Part shown: positions 48,359-58,419 of the stretch, piece after piece
Layout of the letters: each line of letters opens with the position of its first letter
Numbering within the stretch: position 1 is the stretch's first letter
Assembly: GCF_027484545.1 (NCBI RefSeq)
Contig: NZ_JAIXST010000212.1
Coordinates: 1-64,000 of the forward strand
Length of the DNA: 64,000 nucleotides
Reading direction: 5' to 3'
From: Runella sp.
GTDB taxonomy: Bacteria; Bacteroidota; Bacteroidia; Cytophagales; Spirosomataceae
The notes under the pieces: model-generated
Databases searched by the model: none
Told to the model about the DNA's origin: nothing
The model's input: the letters and a program-made list of their open reading frames with translations, nothing else
Translations under genes and position numbers: made by a program

Positions 48359-48425
48359 TAGTGAGTAGTGAGTAGTGAGTAGTGAGTGTTTTTTATTCTC
48401 GCTCCTCAATTCTGACTTCTCTCTC
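48359..48425. repeat. TAGTGAG x4 heptamer tract plus inverted degenerate heptamers
   Basis: Four exact TAGTGAG units at 48359-48386. Confidence 0.85.
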
Positions 48426-48427
48426 CA

Positions 48428-48622
48428 TTAGATTTTGAGCATCAATTTGATGCGATCCATATTCGTGTCATCAACTACGGTAAAGCCAACGAGGTTGCGT
48501 TTACGCTTAGTTGATTTTTTGGTCAGAATATGGCTGTGAAAAGCGTGTTTACGCTTAATCTTGCCAGTGCCAGTCATTTTAAAACGCTTCTTGGCACCTG
48601 AATTGGTTTTAACTTTTGGCAT
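48428..48622 (-). CDS. rpmI: 50S ribosomal protein L35
   Basis: [32 protein letters not shown]. Confidence 0.98.
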   Translation of the reverse strand: MPKVKTNSGAKKRFKMTGTGKIKRKHAFHSHILTKKSTKRKRNLVGFTVVDDTNMDRIKLMLKI

Positions 48623-48745
48623 GATACTGAACTTTTTTAAAGTAATTGAAAAAGTAAAAATTTGGGATGCAAAGTTAATGGTTTCCAGTCAGAAAACCAA
48701 TCAAGTAATTGATTTTCTGATTCCACCCAAAAATAGCAGAGTTAC

Positions 48746-49282
48746 CTATATTCCTAAAGCGATGGTAGATTCGTCTTTTTTGAAGATATACGACTTCTTT
48801 TGACCCTGATAATTGAGGTTGACCAAATTGATCTGGTCTTCAAAAAGGTCGTGCATGATGGAGTTTTGAACAGAAAAACCTGTAATTGCTTCCTGCATAG
48901 GGATCTCAATGTAAATCCAAGTAGCGTCTGCTTCCTGTTCCTTACCTACGTATGAGTAGTTTTTCTTCTGCTTTTGAGAGGTAAGAAGGGCAAAATGTTT
49001 ACGGATGTATTTCTCTACCAAGGGGTCGTTTTTGTCATTATTAACAACTACGATTTTTTGACCGTTATTATCTTTCGAAAGCGCTTTTTCAAAATCATCC
49101 GTAAAAACGCGAATGCTTATTTCAAAAGATTTCTCCTTTGCATTGAAATCCATGCGCGTAATGCTGGTATGGAAATCGTGGAGACGAAAAGAGACCAGGA
49201 GCGAAGTAAGGCAAAGTACCCACATAGACCCCTTCAGGGTGACAAAGTGGGTACTTTGCCTGTAAACTAATGCTTTAAGCAT
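48746..49282 (-). CDS. DUF6702-like hypothetical protein
   Basis: FRLHDFHTSITRMDFNAKEKSFEISIRVFTDDFEKAL. Confidence 0.75.
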   Translation of the reverse strand: MLKALVYRQSTHFVTLKGSMWVLCLTSLLVSFRLHDFHTSITRMDFNAKEKSFEISIRVFTDDFEKALSKDNNGQKIVVVNNDKNDPLVEKYIRKHFALLTSQKQKKNYSYVGKEQEADATWIYIEIPMQEAITGFSVQNSIMHDLFEDQINLVNLNYQGQKKSYIFKKDESTIALGI

Positions 49283-49298
49283 ATTGATAGAGGGTTTG

Positions 49299-50606
49299 CT
49301 AACGGAATAATTTGAAAATATCATTGCCAAAAGCAAATACCATGAGTCCTAACAAGATGACCATACCTACCTTTTGGGCTCCTTCTAAAAACTTGTCGGA
49401 AGGCTTATGACCGGTTACCATTTCATAAATCAACAATACAGAGTGACCGCCGTCAAGAGCAGGAATAGGAAGAATATTCATAAACGCCAATACCATTGAC
49501 AAAAGACCTGTGAGGAACCAAAAACGTCCCCAATCCCAAATGCCGCCAAACATTTGTGCAATGCCGATGGGGCCGCTTAACGCTTTAGATGCCGACACTT
49601 CACCACGGAATATTTTGCCAAATCCCCGAATGTTATCAGTAACAACGCTGAACGCTTTTCCTGCACCTACTGCAATGGATTCACCGAATGAATAATCAAT
49701 GTGCGTAATCTTTAAATCTTTTTCAGGATAAAAACCAATGGTACCTTCGGGTGAAACTTTTATCGGTAAAGGAATCATCTGCCCCGCACGCTCTACAGTA
49801 AGCGTAACCGTTTGATTTTTAGATTTATCTAACGCATCCTGAATTTCGTGGTAATAATTGATGGGTGTTTCATTGAGTTTAACAATTTTATCACCTGTTT
49901 TCAACCCGGCTTTATCGGCAGGCATGGCAGGTACTAATTCCCCTACTTTGAAGGGGAAAATAGGGTCAATAAACTCCCGCGCATTTTTCTTATCGCTAAC
50001 TTTCTCAATGAAGTCATTGGGAACATAGACATCTATCCGTTCGCCGCCGCGTTCAACGGTATAATAGCTGTTTGATTCTAAAAATACTTTGCGTACTTCG
50101 GCAAAGTCATCGAATGACTTTCCGTTAATGGCCACTATTTTGTCGCCTGTGCGAAGTCCAATTTCCTGACCTAATTTATGGGCTACAATTCCGTATTTAA
50201 CGTCTTTTGCGGCAATATAATCGTGGCCTTCATAATAAGTGAGGGTAATAAAAATGATAACTCCAGTAATTACATTGACAATAATCCCTCCAAGCATCAC
50301 AATCAGACGTTGCCAGGCGGGTTTGGCGCGAAATTCCCACGGTTCCGGTTCAGCAGTCAGGTTTTTGGTATCTAAAGATTCATCAACCATCCCCGAAATT
50401 TTCACAAATCCACCCAATGGAATGGCGCCGATACCATATTCAGTTTCCCCGCGTTGAATAGACCATATTTTGGGCGGAAATCCGATGAAGTATTTTTCCA
50501 CTCGCATTCCAAACATCTTGGCTGTGATGAGGTGCCCCCACTCGTGTAATCCTACTAATATTGACAGTCCTAAAATCAACTGTCCCACCATAATTAAAAT
50601 TTCCAT
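49299..50606 (-). CDS. rseP: RIP metalloprotease RseP
   Basis: ILVGLHEWGHLITAKMFGMRVEKYFIGF, PDZ repeats, MNILPIPALDGGH. Confidence 0.95.
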   Translation of the reverse strand: MEILIMVGQLILGLSILVGLHEWGHLITAKMFGMRVEKYFIGFPPKIWSIQRGETEYGIGAIPLGGFVKISGMVDESLDTKNLTAEPEPWEFRAKPAWQRLIVMLGGIIVNVITGVIIFITLTYYEGHDYIAAKDVKYGIVAHKLGQEIGLRTGDKIVAINGKSFDDFAEVRKVFLESNSYYTVERGGERIDVYVPNDFIEKVSDKKNAREFIDPIFPFKVGELVPAMPADKAGLKTGDKIVKLNETPINYYHEIQDALDKSKNQTVTLTVERAGQMIPLPIKVSPEGTIGFYPEKDLKITHIDYSFGESIAVGAGKAFSVVTDNIRGFGKIFRGEVSASKALSGPIGIAQMFGGIWDWGRFWFLTGLLSMVLAFMNILPIPALDGGHSVLLIYEMVTGHKPSDKFLEGAQKVGMVILLGLMVFAFGNDIFKLFR

Positions 50607-50633
50607 TCTGTGTTCGTTTGTGCTGCTGCACGG

Positions 50634-50768
50634 TTAATTGTTGTTTTTCTTAATCCACTTGTTGATATTCCAACCTATTCCAAGAATGAGGACTCCGAAT
50701 ACCAAACCAATGATAGCACCTTCTATAAATGTATCCCACTTCGGGACTCGAATCAAAATAGTGTTCAT
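50634..50768 (-). CDS. 44-aa single-pass membrane peptide between dxr and rseP (not in ORF track)
   Basis: MNTILIRVPKWDTFIEGAIIGLVFGVLILGIGWNINKWIKKNNN*. Confidence 0.5.
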   Translation of the reverse strand: MNTILIRVPKWDTFIEGAIIGLVFGVLILGIGWNINKWIKKNNN

Positions 50769-50903
50769 TATGAAATATCTTCAAAAACGTTTCTCAAATC
50801 AATCTCTAATCCTTCTAACACTTCGCCGCCGTTGATAATTCCAAACGGTAGTTTTTCAGGATTGGTATTTTGAGGGGTAAAAATTATGTAGTTTGGCCCT
50901 GTC

Positions 50904-52070
50904 CTACGTCGAAATGACAAATTGCTCTGCCACTTTCCGCGTTTCTGCATCGGTTTCGATGTAGTCATTGAGCGTTGGCTGCTGTATAAACGTCACGCGT
51001 TGCATACAAGTTTCGATAAGGTCCGACATTTCCAGAAACCCAATTTCGTCGCGCAGGAAAGCTGCTACGGCTATTTCATTCGCGGCGTTGACGATGCATG
51101 CCATGTTGCCACCCTGTTCCATTGCGTCAAATGCGAATTGCAAATTACGAAAAGTTTTCAGATCAGGTTGTTCGAAAGTAAGTGCAGGGTATTGGGTGAA
51201 GTCAAAACGCGGAAAATTGGCCTTAATTCGGTGCGGATAGGTCAACGCAAATTGAATCGGTAAGCGCATATCTGGAAGACCCATTTGTGCTTTGATACTT
51301 CCGTCTTCAAATTGTACCATCGAATGGATAATACTTTGCGGATGGACAATTACCTCAATTTGAGAGGCTTCCAAACCAAACAGCCATTTGGCTTCAATGA
51401 TTTCAAACCCTTTATTCATCAATGAAGCAGAATCAATTGTAATCTTCGCCCCCATACTCCAATTGGGATGCTTGAGCGCCTGTGCTTTAGTGACGTGTAA
51501 GAGTTCGTCGCGTGTTTTTCCACGAAAAGGTCCTCCCGACGCTGTCAAAAGAATTTTTTCGATGGGGTTGTGAAATTCGCCTACAATGCACTGAAATATG
51601 GCAGAATGTTCGGAGTCAACGGGATAAATATTAACGCCTTTTTCGCGGGCCAGAGCCGTTACCAATTCTCCGGCTACTACCAGCGTTTCTTTGTTGGCAA
51701 GGGCAATTTGCTTCCCTGCTTCAATGGCTTTTATGGTAGGAATTAATCCGGAATAGCCTACCATCGAAGTCAAAACAGTGTCAATGGAGTCCATCTGAAC
51801 TACGTCAGCAATGGCCTTGTTGCCGGCATAGACTTGAATACCAAGCGGGTCGAGTGCATCGAAAACTTTGTCATAGAGGTCTTCATTGGCAATCACAACC
51901 ACATTGGGTCGAAACTGAGCGGCTTGCTCAATGAGCAGGTCAGCGTTGTTTTGAGCCGTGAGAATCTCAATCGTAAATGAGTCGGGATTAGCGGCTACTA
52001 CGTCGAGGGCTTGGGTTCCTATTGAACCCGTTGAGCCGAGAATGGCTAAATGTTTTTGAGGAAACTTCAT
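50904..52070 (-). CDS. dxr: 1-deoxy-D-xylulose-5-phosphate reductoisomerase
   Basis: LGSTGSIGTQALDVV, ALANKETLVVAGE, PVDSEHSAIFQ, TASGGPFR. Confidence 0.97.
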   Translation of the reverse strand: MKFPQKHLAILGSTGSIGTQALDVVAANPDSFTIEILTAQNNADLLIEQAAQFRPNVVVIANEDLYDKVFDALDPLGIQVYAGNKAIADVVQMDSIDTVLTSMVGYSGLIPTIKAIEAGKQIALANKETLVVAGELVTALAREKGVNIYPVDSEHSAIFQCIVGEFHNPIEKILLTASGGPFRGKTRDELLHVTKAQALKHPNWSMGAKITIDSASLMNKGFEIIEAKWLFGLEASQIEVIVHPQSIIHSMVQFEDGSIKAQMGLPDMRLPIQFALTYPHRIKANFPRFDFTQYPALTFEQPDLKTFRNLQFAFDAMEQGGNMACIVNAANEIAVAAFLRDEIGFLEMSDLIETCMQRVTFIQQPTLNDYIETDAETRKVAEQFVIST

Positions 52071-52342
52071 GCAATGAGCAAATAATCGAGAGCAAAATTA
52101 CACATTCTTCTCGCTTTTAGGTGCTTACGGGTCTGTTAATCGTTATCTGTTATTGGTTATCGGTGGTGTTGGTTTGATTATCAGTTAATTAACGATTTTA
52201 CCTGCCATATTTAATGCCTAATGGACAAAGTCGCAGTTTAGTTTTTGCGTATCAACCAAATCAAACGGAGTGAAAAGAACAAAGCAATGAATAGTAAAAG
52301 AGTCGATTTTCTGCGCTTTTGAATTTTTTAAACAAAAATACT

Positions 52343-53125
52343 ATGAAAACTTTATCCGCTTTTTTTACCGCTATTGTTCTTTTTTTGGGAATTATAGCAG
52401 CCGTTGCTCCTAAGCCCACGCTTTATATTATCGGGGATTCTACCGTCAAAAATGGCTCTGGAAAAGGGCAGGATAACATGTGGGGTTGGGGAAGTTTTCT
52501 CCACGAACATTTTGATACGACGCGTATCCATATTGAAAATCATGCTATTGGCGGTCGCAGCAGTCGTACGTTTATTACGGAAGGACGTTGGGATAAAATT
52601 GTGGCGAATCTGAAATCGGGTGACTTTGTTATTATGCAGTTTGGACACAACGATAACAGCGCCATCAATGACTCTACCCGGGCACGCGGAACCATCAAAG
52701 GAATAGGTGAAGAAGTGGAAGAAATTGATAATATTCTGACCAAAAAACACGAAGTGGTTCATTCGTATGGCTGGTACATGCGTAAATACGTGGATGAAAC
52801 CAAAGCGAAGGGAGCTATTGCAATTGTTTGCTCACCCGTACCGCGCAACAGCTGGAAAGAAGGTAAAATTGCTACTTCCGAAGCGGGAAATCGGCAATGG
52901 GCAGAAGCGGTTGCCAAATCTAACGGCGCTTTTTACGTGGATTTGTTTGGGCTGATTGTGCCTCATTACGAAGCAATCGGTGAGGAGAAAGTAAAGACGG
53001 AATTCTTTACTTCCAAAGACAACACCCATACCAACGAAGCCGGTGCAAAACTGAATGTAAACTCGGTGGTAGCAGGACTAAAATCCCTGAAAGGTAGTCC
53101 TTTGATACAGTATTTGAAACACTAA
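52343..53125 (+). CDS. rhamnogalacturonan acetylesterase-like SGNH hydrolase
   Basis: LYIIGDSTVKNGSGKGQDNMWGWG, IMQFGHNDNS, DNTHTNEAGA. Confidence 0.88.
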   Translation: MKTLSAFFTAIVLFLGIIAAVAPKPTLYIIGDSTVKNGSGKGQDNMWGWGSFLHEHFDTTRIHIENHAIGGRSSRTFITEGRWDKIVANLKSGDFVIMQFGHNDNSAINDSTRARGTIKGIGEEVEEIDNILTKKHEVVHSYGWYMRKYVDETKAKGAIAIVCSPVPRNSWKEGKIATSEAGNRQWAEAVAKSNGAFYVDLFGLIVPHYEAIGEEKVKTEFFTSKDNTHTNEAGAKLNVNSVVAGLKSLKGSPLIQYLKH

Positions 53126-53187
53126 TTGTAACCACATAGAAACATAGTTCATATAGTTTCTATTGGTTCGGTAAACATCTCCTTCTG

Positions 53188-55695
53188 ATGAAAAAAAGAC
53201 TTTTGCCTTTTGCTCTTTGCCTTTTGCCTCTTTTTAACACTTTTTCTCAAGCGCCCATTCACTACAAACAACCTGCCCGTAACTGGAACGAAGCGTTGCC
53301 CGTAGGAAACGGAAGGCTGGGGGTAATGACGTTTGGTCGAGTCAATGAAGAATTACTCCAACTGAATGAGGAGACTCTTTGGTCAGGTGGGCCGGTGGAG
53401 AAAAATCCAAATCCTGATGCCATCAAACATTTGCCTGCGGTACGAGAAGCCTTAAATCGGGAAGACTACGAAGCAGCCTCTAAAGAATTGCAAAAGATAC
53501 AGGGGCTTTACACGGAAGCTTATCAGCCGTTGGGAAATTTGTTGATAAAACAGCCTTTCGACGCGCAGCCTACTGCTTATTTTCGAGATTTGGACATTCA
53601 AAATGCCACGGCGCATACGCAATTTACGATTGATGGCGTCACGTACAGTCGAGAATTGTTTGTCTCGGCACCTGACCAAGTAATTGTGCTTCGATTGACA
53701 GCTTCGCAAAAAGGGAAACTGAATTTTTCGGCTTCTACCCAAAGCCCTCATCCGATGTCGAAGTTGGTCGTTGGCAAAAATGAATTGAGTATGCGGGGCA
53801 AAGCGCCTGCTCATGCAGATCCTAATTATGTGAGTTATAATGCCAAACCGGTTTATTACGAAGACCCCACTGGTTGCAAAGGAATGCGGTTTGACTGGCG
53901 GGTAAAGGTGCAAACTACCGATGGGAAAGTGACTGCCGATACCTCAGGAATTTCGATTAGCGATGCAACAGAAGCGATTTTACTGGTGACGGCCGCTACA
54001 AGTTTTAATGGTTTTGATAAATGTCCGGACAGTCAGGGACGGGACGAAAAAGCCTTGGTGGAATCCTACCTAAAACGGGCTTCCGGTAAGTCAATCACGG
54101 CGATTCGCAACGCACATATTGCTGATTATCAGAAATTTTTTAATCGAATGAAACTCAAATTGGGTACATCGGGTGAAGCGGCTTTTTTGCCGATGGATTC
54201 ACGTCTGATGCGCTACGCTCAGATGGGTAATGACCCCGAATTGGAAGCATTGTATTTTCAGTTTGGCCGCTATTTATTGATTTCAAGTTCTCGCCCGGGC
54301 GGTATTCCCGCCAATTTGCAGGGAATTTGGAACCCGATGACGCGCCCGCCGTGGAGCAGCAATTATACTACTAACATCAACGCTGAAATGAATTATTGGC
54401 CTGCCGAACCGGCTAATCTTTCAGATTTGCACACTACGTTTACCGATTGGATTGCGGGTGCTGCTGCAACGGGCCGAGAAACCGCCAAGAATTTCTACGG
54501 AATGAGCGGCTGGACAGTACATCATAATTCCGACATCTGGGGTGCTTCCAATCCTGTGGGTGACAAAGGAAAAGGAAGCCCATCGTGGGCCAACTGGAGC
54601 ATGGGCGGCGCGTGGCTGAGTCAGCATCTGTGGGAACATTATGCGTATTCGGGAGATGAAAATTACTTGAAAAATTACGCCTATCCACTCATGCGGGATG
54701 CCGCGCAGTTTTGTTTGGACTGGTTAGTGAAAGATGCTAACGACAATTGGATTACGTCGCCTGCGACCTCTCCCGAAAACGTTTTTATTACTGAAAAAGG
54801 CGTAAAACAGTCGGTTTCGGTAGCTACGACGATGGATATGGCACTGGTGTACGATTTGTTTACCAACGTGATTCATGCTTCCGAGCATTTGAAAATGGAC
54901 GCTGATTTGCGTAAAACGTTGGAAGAAAGACTTCAACATTTGTTTCCGTTGCAAATTGGCAAAAAAGGAAATTTGCAGGAATGGTACAAAGATTGGGAAG
55001 ATCAAGATCCTCAACACCGCCATGTATCGCACTTGTTTGCGCTGCATCCGGGGCATTACATTTCGCCCCTGCGTACTCCTAAATTTACGGATGCGGCTCG
55101 TAAAACGCTTGAAATCAGAGGCGATGGAGGAACGGGCTGGAGTAAGTCGTGGAAAATCAATTTTTGGGCACGTCTCCACGATGGTAATCACGCCCACAAA
55201 CTTTTGCAGGAACTGCTCAAACTGACTGGTGTGGAAGGCACAGATTATGCCAACGGAGGCGGTACCTATTTGAATTTATTTTGTGCTCATCCGCCTTTTC
55301 AGATTGACGGGAATTTTGGCGGAACGTCGGGAATTGCTGAAATGCTGCTTCAAAGTCAGGATGGCGTCATCAATTTGCTTCCTGCCTTGCCCGATGTATG
55401 GGCAACGGGGGAAGTGAAGGGCCTGAAAGCTCGTGGCGGTTTTGAAATAGATATGACGTGGAAAGACAAGAAAATCACCCGCATCATTGTAAAATCGGCA
55501 TTTGGGGGCAATTGCCGGTTAAAATTGCCCAACGTACTGACCAACGCGAAATTTCAAACGGCTAAGGGCAAAAACTCTAACCATTTCTTCCAAGTATTTG
55601 AAAATAAGTATCAAACCACTACGCCCGAAGCCGGCAGTTTTGTGTATGATTTGAGTACGGAGATAAATAAGATTTATATTTTGGGTGGAAATTAA
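53188..55695 (+). CDS. GH95-like alpha-L-fucosidase/glycoside hydrolase
   Basis: WNEALPVGNGRLGVMTFG, NEETLWSGGP, GGIPANLQGIWN, TTNINAEMNYWPAEPANLSD, QIDGNFGGTSGIAEMLLQS. Confidence 0.95.
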   Translation: MKKRLLPFALCLLPLFNTFSQAPIHYKQPARNWNEALPVGNGRLGVMTFGRVNEELLQLNEETLWSGGPVEKNPNPDAIKHLPAVREALNREDYEAASKELQKIQGLYTEAYQPLGNLLIKQPFDAQPTAYFRDLDIQNATAHTQFTIDGVTYSRELFVSAPDQVIVLRLTASQKGKLNFSASTQSPHPMSKLVVGKNELSMRGKAPAHADPNYVSYNAKPVYYEDPTGCKGMRFDWRVKVQTTDGKVTADTSGISISDATEAILLVTAATSFNGFDKCPDSQGRDEKALVESYLKRASGKSITAIRNAHIADYQKFFNRMKLKLGTSGEAAFLPMDSRLMRYAQMGNDPELEALYFQFGRYLLISSSRPGGIPANLQGIWNPMTRPPWSSNYTTNINAEMNYWPAEPANLSDLHTTFTDWIAGAAATGRETAKNFYGMSGWTVHHNSDIWGASNPVGDKGKGSPSWANWSMGGAWLSQHLWEHYAYSGDENYLKNYAYPLMRDAAQFCLDWLVKDANDNWITSPATSPENVFITEKGVKQSVSVATTMDMALVYDLFTNVIHASEHLKMDADLRKTLEERLQHLFPLQIGKKGNLQEWYKDWEDQDPQHRHVSHLFALHPGHYISPLRTPKFTDAARKTLEIRGDGGTGWSKSWKINFWARLHDGNHAHKLLQELLKLTGVEGTDYANGGGTYLNLFCAHPPFQIDGNFGGTSGIAEMLLQSQDGVINLLPALPDVWATGEVKGLKARGGFEIDMTWKDKKITRIIVKSAFGGNCRLKLPNVLTNAKFQTAKGKNSNHFFQVFENKYQTTTPEAGSFVYDLSTEINKIYILGGN

Positions 55696-55703
55696 GCGTT
55701 TTT

Positions 55704-55738
55704 CAGCTTTGACAAAGTTTACAACTTTGTCAAAGCTG
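55704..55738. terminator. long perfect hairpin CAGCTTTGACAAAGT-ttaca-ACTTTGTCAAAGCTG
   Basis: 15-bp perfect stem between convergent genes. Confidence 0.75.
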
Positions 55739-55761
55739 CCGTTTGGATTCCATGATAAAAT

Positions 55762-56601
55762 CTAAGAAGTGTGACTTTGAAGTAACTGTACCAATTTCAC
55801 CGCTTCAACGGCTTCTTTTACATCATGTACGCGTAAAATACTTGCGCCATTCAGCAGAGCTATTGTATTTAAAACGGTCGTTCCATTGAGCGATTGGTCT
55901 GCTGTAATGTTGAGCTTTCGCCAAATCATGGATTTTCTGGATACTCCTATTAAAAGGGGGACGTTCAGAATTTGAAAAGCTTTTAGCTCGTTCAGCAACA
56001 CATAATTTTGGTCGGCGTTTTTCGCAAATCCAAATCCCATATCTGCTACGATGTCTTTTACGCCAAGCTGTTGAAGTTGGTAAATTTTGGTTTGTAATTC
56101 TCGTAATACGTCAGTTACCAAATCGTCATATTGATTCAATTCTTTCATGGTTTGCGGTGTTCCGCGACTGTGCATGAGAATATAAGGAACATGAAGGGCC
56201 GCTACGGTTTCAAACATGTTGGCATCCATATTACCGCCTGCTATGTCATTAATAATGTGAGCCCCGGCTGCAATAGATTCCCGCGCTACCGTCGAACGAA
56301 AGGTGTCAATGGAAATAATGGCGTCTGGAAATCGCTTTTGTATCATCTCCACCACAGGCAAAACGCGTTTGAGCTCTTCTTCTTCACTCACCGCATCGGC
56401 CCCCGGGCGCGTTGAATGTCCGCCTAAATCAAGGATGGATGCTCCTTCGGAAATCATGCGTTCTGCTTTCTTATAGGCATCTTCTACCTGCAATACACGA
56501 CTCCCCGAATAGAAAGAATCAGGGGTGACGTTAAGAATCCCCATGACCTGTGGCGTAGACAAGTCCAGTAATTTACCGCCGATGTTCAGCGTTTTTTTCA
56601 T
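55762..56601 (-). CDS. folP: dihydropteroate synthase
   Basis: VMGILNVTPDSFYSGS, LDLGGHSTRPGA, INDIAGG, ADMGFGFAKN. Confidence 0.96.
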   Translation of the reverse strand: MKKTLNIGGKLLDLSTPQVMGILNVTPDSFYSGSRVLQVEDAYKKAERMISEGASILDLGGHSTRPGADAVSEEEELKRVLPVVEMIQKRFPDAIISIDTFRSTVARESIAAGAHIINDIAGGNMDANMFETVAALHVPYILMHSRGTPQTMKELNQYDDLVTDVLRELQTKIYQLQQLGVKDIVADMGFGFAKNADQNYVLLNELKAFQILNVPLLIGVSRKSMIWRKLNITADQSLNGTTVLNTIALLNGASILRVHDVKEAVEAVKLVQLLQSHTS

Positions 56602-56693
56602 AATTTAGCGGCCAGATTAATTAGCGAATTAGTGAATGAATGGATGAGCGAATAAACATTCACTCATTTACTAATGAATTCATTCACTCATTC

Positions 56694-57236
56694 ATGGAAA
56701 AAACCGAGCGCGAATATCGGAGTGTTATCACTCGATGCAAAGATATTTTTACGAAAAAAAACCAAGACTATGGTCCGTCGTGGCGAATCCTGCGACTTCC
56801 TTCCATTACTGATCAAATTTTTATTAAAGCACAACGCATCAGGACGCTTCAGGAAAATGGTTTTTCGAAAGTGGACGAAGGAGAAGCTCCGGAGTTTATG
56901 GGTATCATTAATTATTGCGTAATGGCCTTGATTCAGATTCAGTTAGGGGATGATAAACGTACAGATTTGACAGCAGAGGCACTTACCGAATTGTACGATG
57001 TACAGATGAATGAAGTCTATGAATTGCTGTTTAATAAAAACCACGATTACGCTGAAGCTTGGCGCGATATGCGCGTAAGCAGCATGACGGATATTATTTT
57101 GATGAAGTTGTTTCGTATCAAACAAATTGAAGACAATGCGGGCAAAACCCTTATTTCGGAAGGCGTAAAGTCGGGGTATCAGGACATTATTAACTATTCA
57201 GTCTTTTGTTTGATAAAACTTGGATTGGCAGCTTAA
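56694..57236 (+). CDS. DUF1599 domain protein
   Basis: KDIFTKKNQDYGPSWRILR repeated as LFNKNHDYAEAWRDMR. Confidence 0.88.
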   Translation: MEKTEREYRSVITRCKDIFTKKNQDYGPSWRILRLPSITDQIFIKAQRIRTLQENGFSKVDEGEAPEFMGIINYCVMALIQIQLGDDKRTDLTAEALTELYDVQMNEVYELLFNKNHDYAEAWRDMRVSSMTDIILMKLFRIKQIEDNAGKTLISEGVKSGYQDIINYSVFCLIKLGLAA

Positions 57237-57329
57237 CTTTTCATTAACAAGTTATTTGGCTTGATTTTTGAAAATTGCGTTGTAAATTAACCCTTAGAAT
57301 AACAGAAAAATAACGAACCTAATAATTGA

Positions 57330-58418
57330 ATGAAAATTTTAGCCCACATTGTTCGCTTCTTGGTTGGAGGCATTTTTATTTTTTCGGGATTGGTCAAACT
57401 CAATGACCCCGTTGGAACCCAAATAAAATTAGAAGAATATTTCGAGGTATTCGCGGCTGATATGCCCGTCATGCACGATTTTTGGATGTCATTAGTGCCT
57501 TTTGCCTTGTATTTTTCGGTATTGATGTGTGCGGCTGAGGTGATTTTAGGCGTGGCGTTGATTGTCTCTTGGCGATTGAAACAGGTGAGTTGGGTGTTAT
57601 TGTTACTCGTTGTTTTCTTTACGTTTTTGACGTTCTATTCAGCTTACTACAATAAAGTGACCGATTGCGGCTGCTTCGGCGACTTCCTGAAATTGAAGCC
57701 CTGGACCTCTTTCACCAAAGACATTGTCCTGCTGGTGCTGATTTTATTTATTATTTGGCAGCGTAAAGTTTTTCGGAATCTTCGCACTGGTTCGTTGGTA
57801 GCTTTCTCGGCTATTTTCTCGGTGGCATTGGCTTTTTATGCGATTCGTTATTTGCCGCCAATTGATTTTCTGCCTTATAAAATCGGCAATAACATTCCTC
57901 AACTGATGCAGCCTTCGGAGCCGTTGCGCTACAAGTACATCATGGAAAAAGATGGGAAAACGGAAGAATTTGAGAAATTTCCATCCGATACGACCTATAA
58001 GTACAAAGAAATGGTACTTATCAATGAAAACGCTAAGCCCAAGATTACGGATTATAAAGTGTGGAACAATGACGGTGATTTTACACAAGAGACTTTCAAG
58101 GGTAAAAAACTCATTATTATCATTAAAAACGGAACGGACCTCAACGGCGCAAGTTTAGCCGAAATTCGTTCTCTGATCAATTCAGTAAAAGGCAGTGGAG
58201 TTGAACCGTTGATTTTAACATCCGACAGCGATGCTGAAATTCAGGAAATTCGGAAGGCGTATTTATTGGATGTGCCTTACTATTTTGCCGATGGTACCGT
58301 ATTGAAAACTATTTCCCGTTCTAATCCGGGCATTTGGCTGCTGGAAGATGGAACGGTAAAAGGCAAATGGCATTACAATACAACGCCTGATAAAGAGAAC
58401 GTTTTGAGTAAATTGTAA
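57330..58418 (+). CDS. DoxX-like/MauE-type membrane protein with C-terminal thioredoxin-like region
   Basis: IVRFLVGGIFIFSGLVKLNDPVGTQIKLEEYFEVF, VTDCGCFGDFLKLKPWTSF. Confidence 0.85.
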   Translation: MKILAHIVRFLVGGIFIFSGLVKLNDPVGTQIKLEEYFEVFAADMPVMHDFWMSLVPFALYFSVLMCAAEVILGVALIVSWRLKQVSWVLLLLVVFFTFLTFYSAYYNKVTDCGCFGDFLKLKPWTSFTKDIVLLVLILFIIWQRKVFRNLRTGSLVAFSAIFSVALAFYAIRYLPPIDFLPYKIGNNIPQLMQPSEPLRYKYIMEKDGKTEEFEKFPSDTTYKYKEMVLINENAKPKITDYKVWNNDGDFTQETFKGKKLIIIIKNGTDLNGASLAEIRSLINSVKGSGVEPLILTSDSDAEIQEIRKAYLLDVPYYFADGTVLKTISRSNPGIWLLEDGTVKGKWHYNTTPDKENVLSKL

Positions 58419-58419
58419 A

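Noticed and set aside
50768-50968. 66-aa minus-strand ORF overlapping the 3' end of dxr
   Set aside because: Part overlaps dxr in another frame; the non-overlapping C-terminus (FGIINGGEVLEGLEIDLRNVFEDIS) could be real but a convincing start was not found, so it was not called.
52131-52190. GTTATCTGTTATTGGTTATCGG low-complexity run upstream of the esterase gene
   Set aside because: Degenerate low-complexity sequence; no clear unit or inverted partner.
53452-55197. Antisense ORFs (53452-53913, 54724-55197 and others) within the GH95 gene
   Set aside because: Shadow ORFs; sense strand carries clear family motifs.
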